Positions 1 through 5,005 of a stretch of 6,571 bases of DNA are shown one piece after another. The DNA comes from Oscillospiraceae bacterium (GTDB lineage Bacteria > Bacillota > Clostridia > Oscillospirales > Ruminococcaceae), in contig CADBXQ010000067.1 in NCBI GenBank assembly GCA_902798675.1, positions 1 to 6,571 on the forward strand, given 5' to 3'. The stretch's first letter is position 1, and each line of letters begins with the position of its first letter. A program made the translations under genes and the position numbers. The notes under the pieces were generated by a model. That model saw nothing but the letters and a program-made list of their open reading frames with translations. It made no database searches and was not told the origin of the DNA.

Positions 1-74
1 ACACAGAAGTTAAGCTCATTTGCGCCGAAAATACTTAGCTGGAGACGGCTGGGGAAGATAGGTTGATGCCGCCA
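1..74 (+). rRNA. rrf: 5S ribosomal RNA, 3' part (5' end outside window)
   Basis: The window opens inside a 5S rRNA. The conserved stretch ACACAGAAGTTAAGCTCA at 1-18, the GCGCCGAAAATACTT segment that follows, and the GGCTGGAGACGGCTGGGGAAGATAGG-type helix region are typical of Clostridia-like 5S rRNAs. Roughly the first 40 bases of the gene are missing. The 3' end is placed at about 74, after GATGCCGCCA, and is uncertain by a few bases because the pairing 5' strand is not visible. It is the last rRNA of an operon that continues into the tRNA cluster; no terminator hairpin with a T-run separates it from tRNA-Asn. Confidence 0.93.
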
Positions 75-204
75 ATATAATAATTATTCACTTGATGTTC
101 TGTTTTTTTGGATTTAGTTGTTCCCGTGGCTTTTGGGGGGTTACCATATACCTTTGTTAATGTATTTTTTTAGCAAGACATTGAGTGTTTAGTTATTTTT
201 ATAT

Positions 205-280
205 TCCTCCTTAGCTCAGTCGGTAGAGCATGCGGCTGTTAACCGCAGGGTCGTTGGTTCGAGTCCAACAGGAGGAGCCA
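205..280 (+). tRNA. tRNA-Asn (anticodon GTT)
   Basis: Full cloverleaf: acceptor TCCTCCT at 205-211 pairs with AGGAGGA at 270-276, the discriminator is G277 and CCA is encoded at 278-280. The anticodon stem TGCGG/CCGCA encloses the loop CTGTTAA, giving anticodon GTT at 238-240. The T-arm contains GGTTCGAGTCC. It is the first tRNA after the 5S rRNA. Confidence 0.97.
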
Positions 281-304
281 TTAAGTCGTTTTTAGCTTTA
301 GCTC

Positions 305-380
305 GCGCCATTAGCTCAGTTGGTAGAGCAACTGACTCTTAATCAGTGGGTCCTGGGTTCGAATCCCCGATGGCGCACCA
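305..380 (+). tRNA. tRNA-Lys (anticodon CTT)
   Basis: Acceptor GCGCCAT at 305-311 pairs with ATGGCGC at 370-376, with discriminator A377 and encoded CCA at 378-380. The anticodon stem ACTGA/TCAGT encloses the loop CTCTTAA, giving CTT at 338-340. This reads AAG. It is the C34 isoacceptor, not the TTT species that reads both lysine codons. It lies 24 bases after tRNA-Asn. Confidence 0.97.
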
Positions 381-384
381 TTTG

Positions 385-459
385 GGCCCGTTGGTCAAGC
401 GGTTAAGACACCGGCCTCTCACGCCGGCGACACGAGTTCGATTCTCGTACGGGTCACCA
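385..459 (+). tRNA. tRNA-Glu (anticodon CTC)
   Basis: Acceptor GGCCCGT at 385-391 pairs with ACGGGTC at 449-455 (one G-T pair), with discriminator A456 and encoded CCA at 457-459. The anticodon stem CCGGC/GCCGG encloses the loop CTCTCAC, giving CTC at 418-420. This reads GAG and is the minor glutamate isoacceptor. Only four bases separate it from tRNA-Lys, so the two are certainly processed from one transcript. Confidence 0.96.
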
Positions 460-516
460 CAGCCTTTGAATGTGGGTTTGATGAAGCTTAGTTTTTATGT
501 TGAAGATGTATATTGG

Positions 517-593
517 GGGCCTTTAGCTCAGTTGGTTAGAGCAACCGGCTCATAACCGGTTGGCCCGGGGTTCGAGTCCCTGAAGGCCCACCA
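517..593 (+). tRNA. tRNA-Met, elongator type (anticodon CAT)
   Basis: Acceptor GGGCCTT at 517-523 pairs with AAGGCCC at 583-589, with discriminator A590 and encoded CCA at 591-593. The anticodon stem ACCGG/CCGGT encloses the loop CTCATAA, giving CAT at 551-553. The first acceptor pair is a normal G-C, which argues against an initiator tRNA with its mismatched 1-72 pair. The body resembles clostridial elongator tRNA-Met. A lysidine-modified tRNA-Ile2 also has CAT in the gene and is not fully excluded. It is 57 bases after tRNA-Glu; I see no promoter in that gap. Confidence 0.93.
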
Positions 594-607
594 TTTTTTT
601 ATTTTGT

Positions 608-683
608 AGGGGCATAGCTCAGTCGGTAGAGCAGCGGTCTCCAAAACCGCGTGCCGAGGGTTCGATTCCTTCTGCCCCTGCCA
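608..683 (+). tRNA. tRNA-Trp (anticodon CCA)
   Basis: Acceptor AGGGGCA at 608-614 pairs with TGCCCCT at 673-679, with discriminator G680 and encoded CCA at 681-683. The anticodon stem GCGGT/ACCGC encloses the loop CTCCAAA, giving CCA at 641-643. CCA reads only TGG, which fits the use of TGA as a stop in this window. Confidence 0.97.
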
Positions 684-695
684 CTCCTTGGTTTT

Positions 696-771
696 GCTGC
701 TATGGCTCAGTCGGCAGAGCACATCCTTGGTAAGGATGAGGTCACCGGTTCGATTCCGGTTAGCAGCTCCA
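696..771 (+). tRNA. tRNA-Thr (anticodon GGT)
   Basis: Acceptor GCTGCTA at 696-702 pairs with TAGCAGC at 761-767, with discriminator T768 and encoded CCA at 769-771. The anticodon stem CATCC/GGATG encloses the loop TTGGTAA, giving GGT at 729-731, which reads ACC and ACT. It is the last tRNA of the cluster. The 48 bases up to the next start codon hold no terminator hairpin. I found no second copy of its 3' end elsewhere in the window that would mark an attachment-site duplication. Confidence 0.97.
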
Positions 772-819
772 GCAAAAGGCTTCAGGTTGTTTGATCAAAT
801 CGAGGTGGAATTAATATAA

Positions 820-3288
820 ATGAAATTGACAAAAGAAGAACTGATTAAAAAAATAAGTGATTTGATAAAGTTGGGAAAGGAAGGAAAAACTTGGGATTTT
901 AAGCGTCAGTGGTATGAGGACAAAGGAAAGTGGGTAAAGCATATACTTGCTATGGCTAACAATGAAACTAGTGAGGATTCGTATATAATAATTGGTGTTG
1001 GTGAGAAGGACGAAGAGCATGGGGCTGGACGATTTGTTCCTACGAATCGGATTGAAAAGGACTATAAATTAAAGGAAGATAGAGAAAAGAATGGTTTTAA
1101 ACAGCAATCAGAATTGACTAAATGGCTGCGTGAACTGCCGTTTGCTGATAAGTGTCCTGATCTAGATTTAGAATTGGATGTTTGGGTCAGTTCGCTAGGC
1201 TGCCTTGTCGATGTCATAATCGTTAGATCTACGTCTGATTGTCCTTATTATCTTAGTGAAGATTATCCAGAAAGAAAATGTGATGGAAGTATTGGTGCTA
1301 AGGATATAGGTTGTTGGGTTTGCAAAGATGATAAAATATTTAGTACTGAAGATATAGAAGGGCTACAGCTAAAAGACAAATCTAAATTTATCAAAAAAGA
1401 TGATATCAAAAAGATAATTGTTAAAACTGAAACTGAATCGGAAGTTGTTCGGGCAAACGATGTTTATACTAGAATAAAAGATATGTCTGCGCATACTTTC
1501 AATGAGGGGTTGGCTGGTTTTGGAGAGTTGGAAAAGCTATATAGAAAAAGATTCGGTTTAGATTTAAACATCGAAGAGAGATTTAATATATTATTGGCAA
1601 ATAAAGACGATTGGTGGTTTATGGATAAAATTCAGCTCGATTATACGGATGAATATGAGGGTAAATTTGAACTTGTAAAAAATAATGTTATTGTCAATAA
1701 GTATTGTCCAGATTTTTATATAGATGTGCGCCAAACAAAAGAACCTTCGCCGCGTCCTTTATACGGTGACTTGCATGGGACGTATACTGAAGTCGAAACG
1801 GAATATATAAGGCTGTTTTTTAAAAATTCTCTTGTTAGCAAATTTATTTATGACTACATTGATAGATATCAAGCAAGTCTTGTTCGACCAGCTCGTGAGT
1901 GGGGTTTTTGGCGTGACGACTGTGGCAGTAGTCTTTATCATGATTTCCCCAAGTATCATTATTATTATTTCGTCAAAAACGATATTCTGTGGAACCTTGA
2001 TAATGTTATGCTAATGTACGGTGGTGATGCAACAAATGAAAGTTTGCGCGAGCGCGAGGAGGTGCAGGAATATGTGATTTATTTTGAAAATGAAGGAGAA
2101 AAAAATGAATATGATAAATATTTGAAGACAAATATTAAAATTATAGCAAAAGATATTATAAATTTAAAAGGAAGATATGAAGAAGCGATAAATAAAGGCT
2201 ATAAGCATATATGTTGGGAATGCCATAAAAAGAAAAAGTATAAATGCCTGAAATGCGGTGAAGAAACGGAGAGTATGTGCTCGAAATGCGGTGAAGAAAC
2301 GGAGAGTATGTGCTCGAAATGCGGTGAAAAGATGAGGCCTACGTATGGTGGGAATTCTATTTGTATATATACGGAGCGCGCTTTAAAAAATTGGAATCCG
2401 GATGCGGGTGTTGAGCAAGTTATGGAGTGTAGTTTTGTCCCCAGATATTTTGTGAAAAAGTTTTACGAATGGAAATATCCGAGACTTCTGGAAGAAAAGG
2501 AAGCTTGGGAAAGTGATCTTTGTGGATATTATAGGAGTTTTGATATTTTTCAGGAAGTCGTTTGTAGAAATAAAAGATTTAAACAATTTAGGTTGATAAA
2601 GCATACGGAACAAGTTAGTAACCCGTATTTTTATTTAGTGTATCTTCCCACTGAATCTAAAATAATTTCGAACTATTTGTTTGAGGTGGACCCGCCGTTC
2701 GATAGTAAAAAAGAATTGGAATTTTTACGCATATGTTTGGAATTGTCTTTTCCCTCACTTAGCGAAATTGAAGGTAAGTATGAGTGTATATGTGATCGCA
2801 TAGAAGACACGGGGGAGGATTTTTGCTTTGTGCGTCCTAAGCTTGATAACAGTCAAAGCGAGCTTTCATATTGTTATTTTTTCAATAATAGTCCAGAACG
2901 TAAAATAAATGCTATATTGTCTTCTGCTCATCTAAAGGCACTTAGAGAACACCATAAATATGGCAGAATTGTTGAATCGTACTTTAGTAGTTTGGTGGAT
3001 AGTATAGGTAAATGGGATAAAATTTTTGAAAAATATGTGCTATGCTTTGAAAATGAAGAAGAAAAACAAGAATTTGATGGATATTTAACAACACGTCAAG
3101 ATGATATTTCGAAAAAGATAAATGATTTTTATGAAGAGAAACGTAAAGAATTAGAAGACAACTGCAGGGAAATATGTCCTGAAGAATTTTCTTCTGAAGT
3201 TGAAATTATGGTTGAGAGGGGTGTTTTTGCTGAAAAGATTGCAGAGTTTTTTCGTTGCTGGAAGAACGGCAAAAACAACGACAACTAG
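820..3288 (+). CDS. Large protein with N-terminal AlbA_2/Schlafen-like domain and CxxC zinc knuckles
   Basis: This 822-residue protein starts at an ATG led by GAGGTGG at 802-808 (11-base spacing). Residues about 14-175 resemble the AlbA_2/Schlafen nucleic-acid-processing domain. E21-x4-D26-F27-K28 matches the family's E-x4-(E/D)FK signature, followed by an AMAN motif at 44-47, IIIGV at 56-60 with acidic E62/D64 after it, and the strand VDVIIV at 130-135 leading to PYY. In Schlafen RNases such acidic residues form the active site; activity here is inferred. Residues about 180-822 match no family I know. Four CxxC motifs (C465/468, C476/479, C487/490, C498/501) sit exactly 11 residues apart and look zinc-binding. 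A 20-residue segment at 418 recurs at 739, which suggests two related halves around the cysteine region. There is no signal peptide or membrane segment, so it is probably cytoplasmic. The gene is AT-rich and follows the tRNA cluster without a visible terminator, so read-through transcription is possible. It could instead be a DNA-binding regulator, as many AlbA_2 proteins are annotated. Confidence 0.9.
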   Translation: MKLTKEELIKKISDLIKLGKEGKTWDFKRQWYEDKGKWVKHILAMANNETSEDSYIIIGVGEKDEEHGAGRFVPTNRIEKDYKLKEDREKNGFKQQSELTKWLRELPFADKCPDLDLELDVWVSSLGCLVDVIIVRSTSDCPYYLSEDYPERKCDGSIGAKDIGCWVCKDDKIFSTEDIEGLQLKDKSKFIKKDDIKKIIVKTETESEVVRANDVYTRIKDMSAHTFNEGLAGFGELEKLYRKRFGLDLNIEERFNILLANKDDWWFMDKIQLDYTDEYEGKFELVKNNVIVNKYCPDFYIDVRQTKEPSPRPLYGDLHGTYTEVETEYIRLFFKNSLVSKFIYDYIDRYQASLVRPAREWGFWRDDCGSSLYHDFPKYHYYYFVKNDILWNLDNVMLMYGGDATNESLREREEVQEYVIYFENEGEKNEYDKYLKTNIKIIAKDIINLKGRYEEAINKGYKHICWECHKKKKYKCLKCGEETESMCSKCGEETESMCSKCGEKMRPTYGGNSICIYTERALKNWNPDAGVEQVMECSFVPRYFVKKFYEWKYPRLLEEKEAWESDLCGYYRSFDIFQEVVCRNKRFKQFRLIKHTEQVSNPYFYLVYLPTESKIISNYLFEVDPPFDSKKELEFLRICLELSFPSLSEIEGKYECICDRIEDTGEDFCFVRPKLDNSQSELSYCYFFNNSPERKINAILSSAHLKALREHHKYGRIVESYFSSLVDSIGKWDKIFEKYVLCFENEEEKQEFDGYLTTRQDDISKKINDFYEEKRKELEDNCREICPEEFSSEVEIMVERGVFAEKIAEFFRCWKNGKNNDN
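2071..2130 (+). repeat. Internal direct repeat, copy A (residues 418-437)
   Basis: This 60-base coding segment matches positions 3034-3093 of the same gene at 47 of 60 bases without gaps, by hand count. At the protein level 13 of 20 residues are identical, with a shared core YV..FENE.EK.E.D.YL. It lies just before the CxxC region. It suggests duplication of a domain end inside the 822-residue protein. Confidence 0.75.
2250..2328 (+). repeat. 33-bp tandem repeat encoding CxxC knuckles (two copies plus a partial third)
   Basis: A 33-base unit beginning GAAATGCGGTGAAGAAACGG is present twice without a mismatch, at 2250-2282 and 2283-2315. A third copy starts at 2316 and matches for 13 bases. The unit is 11 codons long (KCGEETESMCS), so adding or losing a copy keeps the reading frame and changes the number of CxxC motifs by one. 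Perfect identity points to recent duplication. The degenerate first CxxC pair, at residues 465-468, fits the same 11-residue spacing but not the DNA repeat. Confidence 0.95.
3034..3093 (+). repeat. Internal direct repeat, copy B (residues 739-758)
   Basis: This is the partner of the segment at 2071-2130, 321 residues further on and close to the C-terminus. Both copies are followed by a charged, probably helical stretch rich in K, E and I/L. The sequence identity is high enough to exclude chance, but too low for a fresh duplication. Confidence 0.75.
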
Positions 3289-3305
3289 GGCAATTTGAAA
3301 AAAGT

Positions 3306-3334
3306 TAAACAAGAATTGCTGAAACTGTTATAAT
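3306..3334 (+). promoter_or_regulatory. Possible sigma-70-type promoter for the P-loop kinase gene
   Basis: A perfect TATAAT lies at 3329-3334, with TAAACA (4 of 6 matches to TTGACA) at 3306-3311 and 17 bases between them. It falls in the 100-base gap after the 822-residue gene and about 55 bases before the ATG at 3389, so it could drive that gene independently. The gap is AT-rich, so a chance match to the -10 box is quite possible, and the -35 box is weak. Confidence 0.35.
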
Positions 3335-3370
3335 AAATTTCAATTGGTTAAAAATAATTAGCATATGGTT

Positions 3371-3380
3371 GGTGGGGGGG
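3371..3380 (+). promoter_or_regulatory. G-rich ribosome binding site that decides the start of the P-loop kinase gene
   Basis: GGTGGGGGGG ends eight bases before the ATG at 3389. It is the only Shine-Dalgarno-like sequence near either candidate start. The in-frame ATG at 3365 lies upstream of it and has no purine-rich leader of its own, so 3389 is preferred. The tract is unusual in ending with seven consecutive Gs in place of a standard AGGAGG. Confidence 0.55.
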
Positions 3381-3388
3381 AACTAGTG

Positions 3389-3901
3389 ATGGTTATTTTA
3401 ATAGCAGGCGCATCCCACACAGGAAAAACAGCGTTTGCTCAAAGACTGCTTGAAAAATACAAATATCCTTATTTATCAATAGACCATTTAAAGATGGCCC
3501 TGATTCGCAGCAAAAACACCAGCCTCACGCCAACCGATGATGAAGATTTGACTGCATATTTATGGCCAATTGTCCGCGAGATGATAAAGACGGCCATGGA
3601 AAATAAGCAGAATATGACTGTCGAAGGTTGCTATATTCCTTTTAACTGGAAAGACGATTTTACGGAAGAATATTTAAAACAAATGCGATATATTTGCTTG
3701 GTAATGACAAAAAAATACATAAACGCGCACTTTTGCGACATAATATCACACAGCAACATAATAGAAAATAGAATAGTTGATAATAAAATATCACAAACAG
3801 AATTAATTAAAGATAATGAGTATAATTTAAAAATGTGTCGAAAATATCACAATGAGTTCATTTTAATTGATGATGAGTATAGGATAAATTTTGAGTTATA
3901 G
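3389..3901 (+). CDS. Small P-loop NTPase, adenylate-kinase/zeta-toxin-like kinase
   Basis: From the ATG at 3389 this is 170 residues; an upstream in-frame ATG at 3365 would add eight. The start at 3389 puts the first beta strand (VILIA) directly before Walker A, as in the family, and has the G-rich ribosome binding site. Walker A is GASHTGKT at residues 7-14. D32 in the strand YLSIDHLK, the VEG motif at 78-80 (second strand and acid) and R128 in a helix with the pattern ENR are placed as in small phosphoryl-transfer kinases of the adenylate kinase, zeta toxin and 2-phosphoglycerate kinase groups. From memory, close relatives are scattered through Bacillota as adenylate kinase or AAA-family ATPase; the substrate is unknown to me. 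I see no antitoxin-like gene beside it, which argues against a classical epsilon/zeta pair. It converges on the next gene with only 15 bases between the stop codons. Confidence 0.88.
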   Translation: MVILIAGASHTGKTAFAQRLLEKYKYPYLSIDHLKMALIRSKNTSLTPTDDEDLTAYLWPIVREMIKTAMENKQNMTVEGCYIPFNWKDDFTEEYLKQMRYICLVMTKKYINAHFCDIISHSNIIENRIVDNKISQTELIKDNEYNLKMCRKYHNEFILIDDEYRINFEL

Positions 3902-3916
3902 CACAAACCAGAGGGC

Positions 3917-5005
3917 TCAATTTTTCTTCTGTCCCTGCAGCAACTTTCTCTGCTGTTTCATTAGTTTATCTTCAGGCACACGATACCACGACCATTCGCT
4001 TTCTCTGAACTCAAATAATCTTCCTTTTTGTCGCGATTCACTATAAACAAATATGGAAGAAAATTTCTTTTCAAAATTACTCTGCTTTTCCTTTAACTTT
4101 ATCCAAATATTATTTGCGTCGAAGAGATCTATTGAAACAATATCATGATATATAAATAAATATTGATTTTTAAATTCACCATATTGATTTTTATTTAATT
4201 TTTCTAACTTTTTTTCTAATGCGCTGTATATCTCTTTATAATTAACACCTTGAACCGGATAGAAATATCCATATTTGTCGCCTTCGTTATATTTACCTTG
4301 TTTCACAGCATCAATTTTATCTTTAAGTTCTTTAATAAGAGGTATACATTCCACAATTATCCCATTGTCTTTTAAATTTGTTTCACCTTTTAAAGATTTC
4401 TCAATTTCTGAAAATTTCTTATCAAATTCTTCGTTCCATCCCAACTTCTCTATAATTTCATCAATATCCTTGTTTAATAAACAACGTTTGCCCTTCATTT
4501 TCGGCTTAATAGAGTCGTCAATTCGCTTACGCATATCGGCAAGAAGCTTATAAAAATTTTCAAGCTTCGATGCTAATTCCGGATTAACCTCGATTAATTC
4601 TTTAGCCCATTTGCCTACTAAAGAATTTTGGTTGCTATCAGAAATAAGCGACCCGATTAACTTTTCAAGCAATCCAATTGTTGATGGAATGTCCTCAAAA
4701 ACAACGCTTGACTTAGGGCAAACAGTTACGAACTTTCCTCCATCATACTTTTCAACAGCAACCCCACTTGATGACAGCCTTGAAGTAGAATTTTCCGCGT
4801 CTCGCGCCTTGCCCAACATCAGATTATGTATAGTTCCTTCCTGTTCGGCCTCTGTTTCAATTATCGCCCTAACAACCTCAACTCCAACGCCCAAGTCTTT
4901 ATTTTGTAAATCTGGTTTGTCTTCATTTTTCAAATCTTTAAACCTATTACCAAGCACCTCCTCTAAAATGAATTTTAAGCAAGCGCAAGGACGCACCGCC
5001 TTCAA
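3917..5005 (-). CDS. Unrecognised protein, possible PD-(D/E)XK-like N-terminus, coupled to guaB
   Basis: The protein has 362 residues and I recognise no characterised family. A TAA codon directly precedes the TTG at 5005-5003, so no longer in-frame start exists. That TTG overlaps the guaB stop (TTGA), which suggests termination-reinitiation; no Shine-Dalgarno sequence precedes it. P31-D32-L33-Q34 followed by GVGVEVV (E43) has the form of the PD...ExV core of restriction-endonuclease-like folds. The usual lysine after the glutamate is absent, so a nuclease role is only a suggestion. The middle (about 130-290) is highly charged and probably helical, possibly coiled-coil. The C-terminal part (YLFIYHDIVSIDLFD, then FSSIFVY and RLFEF) reads like alternating beta strands. 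There is no signal peptide or membrane helix. The gene is far more AT-rich than guaB, which suggests recent arrival downstream of it. The true start could be further in if TTG is not used. Confidence 0.78.
   Translation of the reverse strand: MKAVRPCACLKFILEEVLGNRFKDLKNEDKPDLQNKDLGVGVEVVRAIIETEAEQEGTIHNLMLGKARDAENSTSRLSSSGVAVEKYDGGKFVTVCPKSSVVFEDIPSTIGLLEKLIGSLISDSNQNSLVGKWAKELIEVNPELASKLENFYKLLADMRKRIDDSIKPKMKGKRCLLNKDIDEIIEKLGWNEEFDKKFSEIEKSLKGETNLKDNGIIVECIPLIKELKDKIDAVKQGKYNEGDKYGYFYPVQGVNYKEIYSALEKKLEKLNKNQYGEFKNQYLFIYHDIVSIDLFDANNIWIKLKEKQSNFEKKFSSIFVYSESRQKGRLFEFRESEWSWYRVPEDKLMKQQRKLLQGQKKN

Noticed and set aside
75..204. Possible promoter or terminator in the spacer between 5S rRNA and tRNA-Asn.
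   Set aside because: The TATATT just before the tRNA has only 13 bases to the nearest TTGAGT and would start transcription inside the tRNA; the T-runs are not preceded by a stable hairpin.
346..722. Small open reading frames on both strands across the tRNA genes (346-555 plus, 528-722 minus).
   Set aside because: They lie over tRNA genes and their proteins are translated tRNA sequence; such ORFs are a common annotation artefact.
696..771. tRNA-Thr as an attachment site for an integrated element.
   Set aside because: No direct repeat of the tRNA 3' end and no integrase gene is visible in the window; an attachment site beyond the window cannot be excluded but is not supported.
3291..3346. Inverted repeat CAATTTGAAA / TTTCAATTG flanking the possible -10 box.
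   Set aside because: The arms are imperfect, AT-rich and separated by 37 bases, as expected by chance in this composition.
3365..3388. Longer start for the P-loop kinase gene at the ATG at 3365.
   Set aside because: It adds eight glycine-rich residues ahead of the first beta strand and has no ribosome binding site, whereas the ATG at 3389 has one at good spacing.
4955..4963. Perfect GAGGAGGTG on the minus strand inside the gene downstream of guaB, resembling a strong ribosome binding site.
   Set aside because: No in-frame ATG, GTG or TTG lies at a usable distance behind it; it simply encodes E15-E16-V17, and the conserved-looking PDLQ region needs the upstream residues.
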